This document shows, piece by piece, positions 1 through 10,227 of a stretch of DNA of 64,000 bases (position 1 is the stretch's first letter; each line of letters starts with the position of its first letter). The notes beneath the pieces are model-generated. The model was not told the DNA's origin. It saw only the letters and a program-made list of their open reading frames with translations, and did no database searches. The translations under genes and the position numbers were made by a program. This DNA comes from Parietichytrium sp. I65-24A (lineage: Eukaryota > Sar > Bigyra > Thraustochytrida > Thraustochytriidae): assembly GCA_012862575.1 (NCBI GenBank), contig BLSF01000074.1:62001-126000 (forward strand), in the 5' to 3' direction.

Positions 1-254
1 CGGCAGACAAATAACTTGCAAAATTATATTTCACGTAACTTTCTCTTTATATTCTGACCTTTATACTCGAAAGCTTCGACATGTGCGAATATTGAGAGGG
101 GAAGAGACGAGAACTAGCTCTAGTAGAGGCATTCAGAATTGTAAGCAAGATTCGGCATCGGCGACTTGAGACTTCCTTTACTCTGGTTGAAGCTGTTCAT
201 ACGCTACAGCACAAAGTTTCACTATACTAAAAGTCAGAGAAAAATAGGAGAGCA

Positions 255-2501
255 TCACTTCCAGTCGGGACGAGGGGGCGATGCCTGGGCGCTTTGTGTT
301 GGCTTGGCTAGCGCAAGGGAGCGAACAATGCGTTTCACATACGCAGGGGAGTCGTGGATCTGCGGCCGGAATGTGCACTCCTCAAGCTCCTTCATCTCTT
401 GTTCTTGCGCAACTTTATTTTTTTTGTGCGCGGCCAAGGTGTTCTTTTGCTGCAGCCGACGAATATATGTCTCTGGCTCCGAGAGAATCTTGAGGCGGCC
501 CTCCGCTTCAATTCGATTGTTAAGCTCCGGAGAGAACGTGAGCCCCTCCAGTTCTTCTTGCTCCAGACGAAGCTTCATCAGTCTTGCCTTCGTCTCCTTC
601 TTGAGGCTGTCCCCTCGGCTCATCTCCACGACGGAACGCGATGCCATTCGCTTCGAGACGTTGTTGATTTTTGGTTGGAAAGTGCACTCAGGATCAGCCG
701 ACTTGGACTTTACCCGGACAGTCTCTTGCTCCTTCCGGATCGCGCCTCGAGCGACGCGTTGAAGAAAAGTGCCTGACGATTTCTGACTCGCAAGCTCAAT
801 GGATTTAGGGCACAAGTTGGGGCGATGAGGATCCGCGCTCTGTTTGACTACTTGGGCCAATTTTTGCTGTTTCCTCTTCTCGAGCTGGGCTTGGCGAGCA
901 AGAAATGTCTCAAATTGCTTTCTGCGCTCCACAGCTTCTTCCTTGGACATTTTTGACTTTCCGGGTTGATTATTTCCTTCTTTGCGCTCCTTCGGAGCAG
1001 TAGAAGGCCGGCGCTGCGAGGATGCAGAAAGAAAGGTGGATACGTCCATGACTCTTTCGTTTGCCTGAGAGTACTGACGATTAATATTTTCGTCCTCTTC
1101 GTGCTGGTCTCCACTGTACAATACCTCCCGAGGCTGTGTCAAGCGAGACACCACGTCCTTGCTCAGGTAAACCTGGGCAGCTTGCATACTTGGGTGGATC
1201 GGGTTGGTCTGAGGATTGAAGGTTAAATCCTCGTCCCAGGCCATCTTGCGAAGTGCAGCTGTTGATACAGTTGAAGTGGTAGATGAAAGATCTGCGCCAT
1301 GCACATTGTTTCCTCCGTGCGAGCGGGGGGCCGAGGAAGGTCTTGCATCAAGATATCGCGGCCTTACAGCATAGTTGTCCTTGCGACCAATATTTGGTTT
1401 GAAGGTGCACGATTTTCGAAACGCTTCGTCTTCCTCAGCCCTCGCACGGGCCTGGAGTTCAGCAATCTTGTTTGATTTGCTGTGCATGTAGAGTCTTTCG
1501 TACGGACTCGAGTGTCGATCGTCAGGCTCGCTTGCTTGATACGAAGCAGTTTCATAGTGATCGTGTGGGCTATTCTCAAAATTGGGAACTCGGTCTCGTG
1601 AAGATCGATCAGGCGTGCTCGGTCTTGCATTGCGATTGATCCGAGGTTGAAATGTGCATCCTTCGAGCTCTTGCTCTTCTTTTTCTCGACGTTTTCGCTC
1701 GACTCCTTCAGCTTTGCGGGAATTCCATCGTTCTACCCTCTCGTGGAACGACAAATGGTCTTGCGGGTTCCTACGCATTCCGTACTCCTCTGGAAGACCG
1801 CGAATCTGCGGTTTAAACGTGCACTCTTCCATTTGCTTCGCCAAAAGTTCCTCTTGTAAGCGCCGAAGCCGGCCATCCTGGACTGCATTTCGCTGAAAAT
1901 CTGCGAACCTGTTGCCAATGAAGTATTCGCCATCATTGGCTGCTCCGGCCCGACGGTCGTTGGGCAAACTATTTGCCGATCTTGGGCTTCGAGCGGAGAT
2001 AGGACTGCGAAGCGGTGTCGGCGATGCCGACTGTCGCTCTCGTCCGTAGTGGTGAGCAGTGTATTCGCCCATTTCGGCGGAAGACGCTCGCCTACCTGGC
2101 GCACTGCCTTCTTCGGCCTCCACAGGGGTGACCCCACTCTCGGAATAATGCCTCTGGCGCTTTTTCTCCTCAAAGAGCTTTTGAATAATCATCGCCCGTC
2201 TTTCAGAGGTGGACAAAGATCGGTTGTACCCGCCTGAAGGCTGTGGTTCGGGGGATTCCAAAGAAAGACTTGCCGAGCTTTCGCTTCGTTGTGGATCACC
2301 GTGCGCTGGCGTGAGGATGCTCTCTCCAGACCCATCCGTGGAGTCCGAAGGTAGTGCTTTGGACTTTCTTTGAAGCTGTGAGAGCTGAACAAACAAGTCA
2401 CTCTTGGTAATTTTGCCTGCTTTCATTTGCTGAACCAGATCCTGAATCCGCTCTGCTTTTGTGCGCCCAGACATCGAGCCGGGTGAGCCTGCAAACTCCA
2501 T
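255..2501 (-). CDS. CTFxPxI-repeat coiled-coil protein, probably cytoskeletal
   Basis: The protein has 748 residues and no family name that I recognise. Its hallmark is about eight copies of a short motif, [E/S/G]CTFxPxI or a variant, at roughly residues 226, 282, 365 and onward to about 725. They are separated by charged, helix-prone, coiled-coil-like stretches and by S/P-rich disordered linkers. Some repeats are preceded by a 'F/YER(L/V)' segment. As I recall, similar arrays occur in cytoskeletal or flagellum-associated proteins of protists. A role at microtubules or basal bodies is an inference, helped slightly by the divergent IFT54 neighbour. The reading frame is open upstream to a TTG at 2582. 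I chose the first ATG at 2501 (the next is at 2474, which opens the MSGRTK segment). The first 100 residues contain a short conserved-looking helix, 'RIQDLVQQMKAGKITKSDLF'. It is a single exon with no visible break. Confidence 0.8.
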   Translation of the reverse strand: MEFAGSPGSMSGRTKAERIQDLVQQMKAGKITKSDLFVQLSQLQRKSKALPSDSTDGSGESILTPAHGDPQRSESSASLSLESPEPQPSGGYNRSLSTSERRAMIIQKLFEEKKRQRHYSESGVTPVEAEEGSAPGRRASSAEMGEYTAHHYGRERQSASPTPLRSPISARSPRSANSLPNDRRAGAANDGEYFIGNRFADFQRNAVQDGRLRRLQEELLAKQMEECTFKPQIRGLPEEYGMRRNPQDHLSFHERVERWNSRKAEGVERKRREKEEQELEGCTFQPRINRNARPSTPDRSSRDRVPNFENSPHDHYETASYQASEPDDRHSSPYERLYMHSKSNKIAELQARARAEEDEAFRKSCTFKPNIGRKDNYAVRPRYLDARPSSAPRSHGGNNVHGADLSSTTSTVSTAALRKMAWDEDLTFNPQTNPIHPSMQAAQVYLSKDVVSRLTQPREVLYSGDQHEEDENINRQYSQANERVMDVSTFLSASSQRRPSTAPKERKEGNNQPGKSKMSKEEAVERRKQFETFLARQAQLEKRKQQKLAQVVKQSADPHRPNLCPKSIELASQKSSGTFLQRVARGAIRKEQETVRVKSKSADPECTFQPKINNVSKRMASRSVVEMSRGDSLKKETKARLMKLRLEQEELEGLTFSPELNNRIEAEGRLKILSEPETYIRRLQQKNTLAAHKKNKVAQEQEMKELEECTFRPQIHDSPAYVKRIVRSLALAKPTQSAQASPPRPDWK

Positions 2502-3790
2502 TTCCCCCCTCTTTCTTCCCCGAGAGCTGCCGGCTGCTGCTACACAAAGCCCGAGATTCAATTCGCGGGTGCTTTTACACAATCAGCCGACGTGACTTTC
2601 GGTGCTTTCTGTGGTAGCGCGGCAGAGCTGGTCGACCAGAGTTGCCTATTTACTTTGAACTATGCCCTTTTCCGCGAGCGACTGCGAGCAACTAGATAGC
2701 TTCTCGTGCGCGGAGCGTCGGAAGGCGCTCTCGTTGCGCTGCTCAGCACGGACAGCGCCGAAACGATGGTGTCGTTGTTTGTTGAGCTGTGGAGTGAGTG
2801 CCGGGCCGCAAGTGCCGAGGACTGATCGACTGTAACTCGTCGTTTCACTCTCAAAAAGTGAAAACAACTAACAGTGAAAAAGTGTTTTTGAGATCAATCA
2901 ATCAAAGTCTACGATCTCCTACTATTCCAGTAGTACTAGTACTGAGTACCGGATGTCAAACGGAACCTTACTTCTGTGCTCTGGTAGTTATTTTTTTCCA
3001 CCTATTCTACTTGTTCATTTGGCCCTCCGTGTACCTGACTGACTGAGATGGTACCGGTATTGGGATACTAGGGCTCGCTTACTCGTACTACACCACACCA
3101 TTCCTGGGCTGACCGTCAAGCATTCGCTATTCCTGTACGTCACGCGATTTTTTGAAAGTGCTTTTCATAATCCAGAACGTGATGGTATCGGGACGTCCTG
3201 CGCTTGAAAATCAATCCTGCGAAGACATTTCACGCATGGCCACTCATCTCCTGTTTATTTCGGCATGGGTGGTACTGACACTGACAGTGAGTGTACAGTA
3301 CAGTGTTAGTACTTCCGACTATGGTCATGTTGAGCGTAGCCTCTACTAGAAACTCAGCTCAGCTCAGGCTCAGCTAGTCAGGAGAGCAACGGTATTGCTC
3401 CCTATTCTGGACTGCCTCGGACAGTAAGTTGGCATATTAATAATGTCTCTATCGAGTAGCAGTAGCGAACATTCGTGATCAGGAAACGGTAATTCGAGCG
3501 TTGCAATGAAGAGCCGCCGGCGCCAGATCAGTGCAATGCCGTGCAATTGCCAGGGCCTCTTGTCAGCAATCATATCCCAAGCTACTTGTCGCGAGACAGG
3601 GGAGTGCAACGAGAGAGTGGCACGACGACGCTGGGAGCGGAATCGCGCACTGCGGACCGCGCGAGGAAACCTGCCAGGACATCACTTTGTTTGTTCGTGC
3701 ACCAGAAAAGCAGATCTTCACCCATAGAGAGAGATCGCGGGAGGAGTCGCTCTTTTCACCATTCCTGTGCCAAATCGAGGAGCAGAAAGC
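2502..3790. other. Divergent intergenic region
   Basis: This 1.29 kb separates the divergent starts of the CTFxPxI-repeat gene and IFT54 and must hold both promoters. I see no conserved ORF. It carries the recurrent palindromic word GTACTGAGTAC near 2935-2950, with GGTACCGGT near 3050 and further GTAC-rich words at 3270-3315. A CTCAG-type pentamer run lies at about 3354-3376. No TATA box stands out. Confidence 0.6.
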
Positions 3791-5887
3791 ATGGCGTCAC
3801 TTGAGGAGCTCATTGCGCAAGTGCAGGATGTCGTTGGGTCCCAAATAAAAAAGCCAAAGATGAGCGAAAAGCTGCTCTCTAGGCCACCTTTCAGGTTTCT
3901 CCATGACACTTTCATGGCTTTGAACCAGAAAACAGGCTTTCTCGATGGCTTGCTCACCGAAGAGGAGAAGGACAATGGAAACATCTCGGACAAGGAGAGC
4001 AAGATCTCTTTTCTGCAAAAAATCATTGATTTCGCTGGTGCTTGCTCCGGGGAGCAAGTGTCAGTTCGCGCTAGCAAAGTGGTTGCCGGAGCCGAGCCTG
4101 AAAACACAAATTTGTTATTGCTGGCTATTGGGCGGGCAAACGCCGACGAGTCAATTGATTTCGCAAAAGCTGCGAAGATGGCTCTTGATGGATCTGGCGT
4201 TGGAAAGGTTCCAAGGAAAGGGCGGTCAACGGACGACGAGGCCAAGCAACCTGACTCAAGTGCAGCAGAGACCAAAACAGACGCCAATGAAGGCAAGGAT
4301 GGCGAAGAGGAGGCAGCAGCTGCAGCTGCTGCGGCAGCAGAGAAAGAGAGAAAGGAAAAAGAGCGCGAGAAACGACGTAAAGAGAAAGAAAGACAGAAAA
4401 GGGAGGCTGAGGAGGCTGCTGCTCGTCAGGCAAGCGAAGAAAAAGGAGGTGAAGAGCGCGAGTCGCCCGGACCTCGTTCTAGCGGAGCACGATTTGATGT
4501 AGATGCCGTTGATGGACAGGTGGAGACTACAATCAACTTGTACGAAGGCCTCATCCGCAAACCAAAACTGACAGAGAAGCTGCTTTCCAAACCTCCTTTC
4601 CGGTTTCTGCACGATGTCATGTCCAATTTGAATGAGGCAGTGAACATGTTCGATGGTCTCTTCGAAGGAGACGAGCTAGACGCCAGGCAGTGCGCCTCGA
4701 AGGAAGCGAAGGTGGGATATCTGAATAAGCTTATTCAATTCACAGAGTTTTGCTCTGGAACAAAAGTTGAGGCGCGTTCGAGCCGCATTGTTGCGGGCCA
4801 CGAGCCTGAAAACACCAACAAGCTTTTGCAGGTCCTGGCGCTCTTAGCAAAAAACGGCGGGAACGGAGCGGTGCCTGCAGCGCAAGCAGTTTCCTGCGTC
4901 GTAAATGGGACTACACCGAGCGAAAGCAGTCACCCACAAGATGCACCTGAGCAAGATGCTCCGAGGGTCACAACTCCAGTTTCCAGGAGCCGACCAGAAA
5001 AGTCTCGCAAATCACGCGCGGCAGAGGAGACCGAAGAAGAACCTGACACTCGGCACGGAGATGGAGACCAACAGGAAACTGTACCTCTTCGCGACGAGGA
5101 GAGCAAAGATGAGGCGCACGGCGAGGAGAAGGGTGGCGACGAGGGCGACGATGACCGAAAGCCTCTTGCAAGGCCACAAACAGCACGTAAGAGACCTCCA
5201 AAAATCAAGGAAAAGACTACAGCAGTGTCTGCGAAAGACAACAATCTGACGAGAGATGCACATCAGCCTGTTGTCGGAGTGATGATGGACGGCCAGGGAG
5301 ACTCGGATGACTCTGACCAAGAGAATGACCAAGACCGCGACTTGATAACACAGCGCCAAGTCGACAAGAACCAAGGAGTGGATGGAAGTAATCTGAAGGG
5401 CAAATTGGTTCGAGATATTTTGGACGACGAGGAGAAAGTCGACCTCAGCGAATCTAATCCGGCAACAGACGAATCGAAAGAGCAAACGTCAAGCGGAATT
5501 ACGATGGGCAAAATCGGACAGGGTATGCGCAGAGGAAACAAAGGATCCTCAATCGGCACAATCGAGGTCGATAAAGTTAGGAATGCCGTCCAAACCCTGT
5601 GCCAGAGCACCAACCCGCTTGGCAAGTGCATGGATTACATTCATGAAGATTTGAGCGTCATGGCAAAAGAGCTCGAGAGGTGGAGAAATGATTATCGAAA
5701 AAGCTGTGACGCACTCGAGGATGAAGCGCGGATCACATCGGAAACCTTGCACCCATTGCGGGCCAAGCTCATGGATGTGGAAGAGCGTATGAAAGACGAA
5801 CAAATGAAGCTGTCTAATCTCAAGGCAAGTATCTCTAGAAACGACCAGCGAATCAGCGAACTCCTGCGCGACATGGTGTTTAATTGA
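3791..5887 (+). CDS. IFT54: Intraflagellar transport protein IFT54 (TRAF3IP1/MIP-T3 family) with two CH domains
   Basis: IFT54 is a subunit of the IFT-B complex that carries tubulin and links cargo and motors during cilium assembly. The protein has 698 residues, close to the roughly 690 of the human protein. Residues ~3-115 form the MIP-T3 calponin-homology-like domain, with PKMSEKLLSRPPFRFLHD, a 'FLDGLL' segment and the V(V)AGxEPENTN signature. A second, clearly homologous copy lies at residues ~240-353 (nt ~4510-4850), with PKLTEKLLSKPPFRFLHD and VAGHEPENTN. The two are joined by an A/E/K/R-rich charged helix (nt ~4300-4440). A long acidic disordered middle follows, and then a C-terminal coiled coil (~nt 5575-5880) typical of the family that binds IFT20. 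To my knowledge the usual family member has one CH domain. The frame is open upstream to a GTG at 3767; the first ATG is 3791. It is a single exon. Confidence 0.93.
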   Translation: MASLEELIAQVQDVVGSQIKKPKMSEKLLSRPPFRFLHDTFMALNQKTGFLDGLLTEEEKDNGNISDKESKISFLQKIIDFAGACSGEQVSVRASKVVAGAEPENTNLLLLAIGRANADESIDFAKAAKMALDGSGVGKVPRKGRSTDDEAKQPDSSAAETKTDANEGKDGEEEAAAAAAAAAEKERKEKEREKRRKEKERQKREAEEAAARQASEEKGGEERESPGPRSSGARFDVDAVDGQVETTINLYEGLIRKPKLTEKLLSKPPFRFLHDVMSNLNEAVNMFDGLFEGDELDARQCASKEAKVGYLNKLIQFTEFCSGTKVEARSSRIVAGHEPENTNKLLQVLALLAKNGGNGAVPAAQAVSCVVNGTTPSESSHPQDAPEQDAPRVTTPVSRSRPEKSRKSRAAEETEEEPDTRHGDGDQQETVPLRDEESKDEAHGEEKGGDEGDDDRKPLARPQTARKRPPKIKEKTTAVSAKDNNLTRDAHQPVVGVMMDGQGDSDDSDQENDQDRDLITQRQVDKNQGVDGSNLKGKLVRDILDDEEKVDLSESNPATDESKEQTSSGITMGKIGQGMRRGNKGSSIGTIEVDKVRNAVQTLCQSTNPLGKCMDYIHEDLSVMAKELERWRNDYRKSCDALEDEARITSETLHPLRAKLMDVEERMKDEQMKLSNLKASISRNDQRISELLRDMVFN

Positions 5888-6417
5888 CACCCAAAATTTT
5901 GGTGCTCCCCGCCACCTTATGATTTCTCGTTCTACACGTGTTGAAACACAAAGGTGTGTCTGTCTCTACTTTCCTCCTGTACATGTAATTTGGATGTTCG
6001 GAGCACATCAAAGAAGCTTGAGGTTGAGTCGAGGACTCCAAACTTGTGCGCACACCTTGCAGCGAATTCGAAATCATTCTTGTTGGACTTCAGAATATTC
6101 AGATTTTGAATGAGCCCTATAGAATTCGGTAATGAAATTATCCATAATTATTTTGAATTCACTCGTAGAGATGTTTAGCGAAACGCCCTAGCCCCAGCTC
6201 CTCTGCGATTTTATCACAATGTCTCTGGGCACGAGGAGCACAAGGAGATAAACGAGAGTGTCCTCGTATCTTTGTGGTGCATCGCCACTGCGCGCACGAG
6301 TGTCGCTACAGAGCACTCACGTACTTGCTCCACAGATCGCGCAAAAGTCATATCCGGGCTTTGCACCTTGGGCGCTCGAGCGGCTGGATTCGGAGCTCCC
6401 AGCTGCACAGTCATACT
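5888..6417. other. Intergenic region IFT54-RFC1
   Basis: These 530 bp hold the IFT54 3' region and the RFC1 promoter. The RFC1 frame stays open upstream to a GTG at 6274, but that stretch has no family similarity and no ATG. I see no RNA gene or repeat here. Confidence 0.5.
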
Positions 6418-8817
6418 ATGTCAGACATACGTTCGTTCTTCGGCGGCGCGTCAGCTGCAAAGAAGTCCGAATCGAAACCTTCGGGCGTGGCCGCAAGCTC
6501 AAAGGCAATCGCCAAGTCCCCCGTCAAAAAGGCCACCACGAAGAAGAGCAAGTCGTCAAAAGGATCTCCTGAAAAGCCTATTTCTTTCGACGATGACTCA
6601 TCATCCTCAGACTCATCCGTGGAGGTAAAGCCGAAGCGAAGTGCGCGGACGATTGCTCCACCCCCAGCAGAGACAAAGAAAGCCGCGAAGTCGTCAAGCG
6701 ATTCCAGTCCATCGTCCCGCTCAAGCTCGCAAAAAGGTGCAAAGAAGGACTCTTCATCGAAAGAAAGCAACCCGATGCTACCTTTGGACGGGCTCACGTT
6801 TGTTGCCACCGGAGAGTTTCACGACTTCACCAAAGACACCTTGAGAGACGAAATTTTGATTCTTGGTGGACGGGTAACCTCTGCTGTGAGCGGTAAAACG
6901 TCTTTCTTGATCGCTGGCCACCAACTGGAGGATGGCAGGGCGACTACGGAGTCGAAAAAGTACACCGCAGCTGTAGAAAAGAAGACGCCTATCTTGACGG
7001 AAGAAGAGTTTAAAGCGTACTTGGACAAGCACAAAGCAGCAGTTCAATCTCTCGAAGCGAAATCCACTTTGCCAACTTCAGCGCTTCCAACTGCAGCAGC
7101 AGAAGGGAAGCCAGCATCGAAGGAGTCCTCGAAGACCTCGCGCATGGGAGGGAGCGCGCTCACGCAGGGGTGCAAGCCCGCTCCAAGCGATGAATCCATG
7201 ATGCTGTGGGTGGACAAGCACAAGCCAAAAAGCACCAGTGACCTAGTGGGAAATGGGGCTGTGTGCCAGGGTTTGACTGCATGGCTGAAAAAGTGGGAGG
7301 CTATGCATATCCATAAGACCATCCCTCCTCCCCGGGACAAACAAAACTCAGGATCCAAGGCCGCCCTACTCTCTGGACCGCCAGGTATTGGAAAGACCAC
7401 CGCGGCAACAATCATCGCCAAATCTCTTGGCTACGATACCTTTGAGCTGAATGCGAGTGATGCGAGATCGAAGAATGTTGTTGCGAGCACTCTTGGCGAC
7501 GCTGTTAATAACACAAGCTTGGCTGGGCACAAGGTGAAGCGGGTGATCATCATGGACGAAGTCGATGGCATGTCTTCGGACGACAGGGGCGGGATCCAAG
7601 AGCTGATAAAGCTGTTCAAGAAGTCCAAAGTTCCGATTATTTGTATTTGCAACGACCGTCAAAAGTCATCCGTGCGAACCCTCGCGAACCACTGTTATGA
7701 CCTCAAATTTCAGCGACCAAACATCGAGGCTGTGGTTCGCAGGATGACAGAGATTGCAAAGAGTGAAGGCTTGACGGTTGAGCCAAACGCAATTCGCCAG
7801 CTTGCTATTTCGCAGAACCAGGATGTTCGGCAGATCCTAGGCAGTCTGCAGATGTGGGCAAGGTCCTCGAATCGATTGACCTACAGCGACTTCGCGAACA
7901 GAGGCAAAGATATCAGAAAAGACGAAGAGTTTCAACTTTCAACCTTTGACGCATGCGGCATCATGTTCAATGAATCCTCCAAGCCAGATCAATTTGACCG
8001 ACGATACAACGCGTTTTTCATAGACTATGACTTGCTGCCTCTCATGATTCAAGATAACTACATCAGCGCGTGCAAAAGAAACAATGAAATGGACCTCCTC
8101 AAGTCCCTCTCGGAAGCTGCTGATGCCGTATGCGATGCGGACACCGCTAGCCGCTGCGTTCGGGGCAGCCAACAATGGGGTTTGCTTCCACAGGTCGCCG
8201 CCATGAATCTGAGGGTTACAAGCATTTGCGAAGGGAGAGTTGGTTTTCCTGGGTTTCCCAAATGGCTTGGGAAAAATTCGAGCAGGGGGAAATCCAAGCG
8301 ACTCATTAGCGAGACGGCGATGCATATGCGGCAACGGGCCATGATAAATGCGCGTACGTTGCGGCTCGACTACTTTAGCACGCTGCGCAACATTCTTTTA
8401 AAACCCCTCGTTACCAACGGGAGTGTGGAAGAGACAATTGAGATGATGGACGCATACGGTCTTGACAGGGACGATGTTTTTGAAACAATGCAAGAGGTTG
8501 TTTTAGATCCGTCTCATTTCCCAAACATCCCGTCCACAGTCAAGGCAAAGTTTACTCGAGCCTACAATCAAGGCTCGCACACTTCGCAAGCGCTGGTGGA
8601 AGAAGCAGGTATCGTTGGTCTCAAACGCAAAAGAGCAAAGCCAGGCAAAGATGCTGCGGATGGGGAAGGCGGAGACGAGGATGGCGAAGACAATGACAAT
8701 GACGGCGAGGAGGCCGAACTTGAACAACTTCGAAATCTTCAAGCCCCAAAAGCGAAAAGGCAAAAAGCTTCATCAAGCTCTTCGGCTGCTAAAGGAAAAG
8801 GGCGCAAGAAGAAGTAG
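6418..8817 (+). CDS. RFC1: Replication factor C subunit 1 (clamp-loader large subunit)
   Basis: RFC1 is the large subunit of the nuclear RFC complex that loads PCNA at primer-template junctions. The protein has 799 residues. It opens with MSDIRSFFG, the PIP-box-like N-terminus of RFC1 that contacts PCNA; this fixes the ATG at 6418 rather than the upstream GTG at 6274. A basic, serine-rich disordered region follows. Residues ~120-205 form a BRCT domain (PLDGLTFVATGEF, GGRVTSAVSGKTSFLIAG) that binds 5'-phosphorylated DNA. The AAA+ core starts near residue 260, with Walker A GPPGIGKTT (~residue 320) and Walker B IIMDEVDGM (~residue 376). The RFC1-specific C-terminal collar domain follows, and the protein ends in an acidic stretch and a lysine-rich nuclear localisation signal. 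It is shorter than human RFC1 (about 1150 aa), mostly in the disordered N-terminus. It is a single exon. Confidence 0.97.
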   Translation: MSDIRSFFGGASAAKKSESKPSGVAASSKAIAKSPVKKATTKKSKSSKGSPEKPISFDDDSSSSDSSVEVKPKRSARTIAPPPAETKKAAKSSSDSSPSSRSSSQKGAKKDSSSKESNPMLPLDGLTFVATGEFHDFTKDTLRDEILILGGRVTSAVSGKTSFLIAGHQLEDGRATTESKKYTAAVEKKTPILTEEEFKAYLDKHKAAVQSLEAKSTLPTSALPTAAAEGKPASKESSKTSRMGGSALTQGCKPAPSDESMMLWVDKHKPKSTSDLVGNGAVCQGLTAWLKKWEAMHIHKTIPPPRDKQNSGSKAALLSGPPGIGKTTAATIIAKSLGYDTFELNASDARSKNVVASTLGDAVNNTSLAGHKVKRVIIMDEVDGMSSDDRGGIQELIKLFKKSKVPIICICNDRQKSSVRTLANHCYDLKFQRPNIEAVVRRMTEIAKSEGLTVEPNAIRQLAISQNQDVRQILGSLQMWARSSNRLTYSDFANRGKDIRKDEEFQLSTFDACGIMFNESSKPDQFDRRYNAFFIDYDLLPLMIQDNYISACKRNNEMDLLKSLSEAADAVCDADTASRCVRGSQQWGLLPQVAAMNLRVTSICEGRVGFPGFPKWLGKNSSRGKSKRLISETAMHMRQRAMINARTLRLDYFSTLRNILLKPLVTNGSVEETIEMMDAYGLDRDDVFETMQEVVLDPSHFPNIPSTVKAKFTRAYNQGSHTSQALVEEAGIVGLKRKRAKPGKDAADGEGGDEDGEDNDNDGEEAELEQLRNLQAPKAKRQKASSSSSAAKGKGRKKK

Positions 8818-9207
8818 CGCATCTTGCCTGGCCACCCAGACAGGGCTCAATTTATTTCAAGTTACTGTTAGCACTAAAAAACAAGATCTTTCGTTCAAGT
8901 GCTCGTCTTGCAACAAAAATGAAGAGGATTCACGTAAAAAGCAAATTGCCGTTCAGTCTTTGGAGAAGAGAAGGGGTAACAGGTGGTGTCCCTCTTCAGG
9001 TTCCACCTCCCTAGGGGACACTTATTAAGCGCACTTACGTGCCGGGGTCTGGTCAGCTCTTGTCAAAGAAAAGGGCCGTAATTTAAAGCAAGATGTGAAC
9101 CAAATCTCTGATTTACTCTTGCCAGGTCATGCACAGGAGAAAATGTTCAGATCAGTGTGTGGAGTGCCAGTTTTCGAGTACCACCAAACTAACAGAAAAC
9201 CACCAAG
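8818..9207. other. Convergent intergenic region
   Basis: These 390 bp lie between the RFC1 stop and the stop of the zinc-knuckle gene on the other strand. They hold the 3' ends of both transcripts. No gene or repeat is seen. Confidence 0.5.
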
Positions 9208-10227
9208 TTACCAGCTTTTACGTTTGTAAGGACGATCCTTTCTATTGCTAGACGAGCGTCGAGAAGAGTTCTCGTACCGTCTCGGCCTCTTCTCGTCCCT
9301 TCTGTCACCTCCGTAGCTGGACCTTTTGCGCTTTCCGCGAAATGAGGGGGGTACAGGAAAACGGTCTGGGCAGGTGGCAGCAATGTGACCCGTTGAGTCG
9401 CAGATGTAACAGCTCTTAAGTTGGGTTCCAATGCCCATTTGAGACCACAAAACGGCAACTTTCGGCTTGCCACAGTTTTCGAAAGGGTGCTCCCCACCGC
9501 AATTGCAGCACTGCCCAGGAAAAGTCGCACGCCCGGAGTGTGAGCGCCGAAAGTTGAAATTCTTCGAATATCTCGTAGTCTTGCAATTTACGTGGCCGGA
9601 TTTGCCGCACGTGATGCAGAGAGCCCCGCGCAGCTGATGAAATACAACTCTCGTACGCATAGCTTCCTTGTGATCAAACACTGCGTGGGCGACGGCAGCT
9701 TTGCAGTCTTTTCCGGTGTGGCCCATCCTACCGCATCGAAAACAAAGTTTTTGAGGACAATCCCGGGATTCGTGCCCTGCCAGTCCGCAAAGAATACAGC
9801 TCTTGGCAAGAGGAGCAGAAATACACTCCATTGCTATATGGCCAGTCTCACCGCATCGCTCGCAGCTGACCTCACTAAAGTAGCGGCGGTTGATACTCTT
9901 CCGCTTCTTCTCTGGCGTTCCAGGAGTGACATCATCCTCAGCGTCACTCCAAACGTTTTCTAAGAAAGCGCCATCTTCCTCTGCTTTGCCCTCATTACTC
10001 TTAGTGTCTGCTTCGGGAGACGAAAGCACTTCCACGGGAGCCGATAGTTGCAATATTTTTTCACTTGTAGCTCTTGCGGCTTGTGGGCCCTCTGGAATCT
10101 GGCCGTCTTCGAGTTCGTCGTCCGAGTTTTCTACCAGCAAAAGGTTGTAGTTGTTCTCCTGCGTGTTGGCATCCTCCTCGTTTTCGTCCTCCTCCAAGCC
10201 GCCTGCGACGAAGCGGCCTTTCTTCAT
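9208..10227 (-). CDS. Six-knuckle CCHC zinc-finger RNA-binding protein (Air1/Air2/ZCCHC7-like)
   Basis: The protein has 339 residues. An acidic N-terminus (residues 1-105) is followed by six CCHC-type zinc knuckles at about residues 122, 144, 162, 204, 240 and 273. An R/S/K-rich basic tail completes it. Knuckles 1-3 are canonical CX2CX4HX4C (for example CERCGETGHIAMEC). Knuckle 4 is short (CITCGKSGHVNC, CX2CX4HX2C) and knuckle 5 has an altered spacing (CNCGGEHPFENC). Multiple spaced knuckles with an acidic head and basic tail resemble Air1/Air2 of yeast and ZCCHC7, the RNA-binding subunits of the nuclear TRAMP complex that feeds RNA to the exosome. I do not see the IWRxY motif used by Air proteins, so the family assignment is tentative while the knuckles are certain. 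I chose ATG 10227 because upstream in-frame codons (to 10335) are R/T-rich and lack an ATG. Confidence 0.82.
   Translation of the reverse strand: MKKGRFVAGGLEEDENEEDANTQENNYNLLLVENSDDELEDGQIPEGPQAARATSEKILQLSAPVEVLSSPEADTKSNEGKAEEDGAFLENVWSDAEDDVTPGTPEKKRKSINRRYFSEVSCERCGETGHIAMECISAPLAKSCILCGLAGHESRDCPQKLCFRCGRMGHTGKDCKAAVAHAVFDHKEAMRTRVVFHQLRGALCITCGKSGHVNCKTTRYSKNFNFRRSHSGRATFPGQCCNCGGEHPFENCGKPKVAVLWSQMGIGTQLKSCYICDSTGHIAATCPDRFPVPPSFRGKRKRSSYGGDRRDEKRPRRYENSSRRSSSNRKDRPYKRKSW

Noticed and set aside
1-254. Possible second gene at the left edge
   Set aside because: There is only non-coding sequence downstream of the CTFxPxI-repeat gene stop; no frame or motif continues to the edge.
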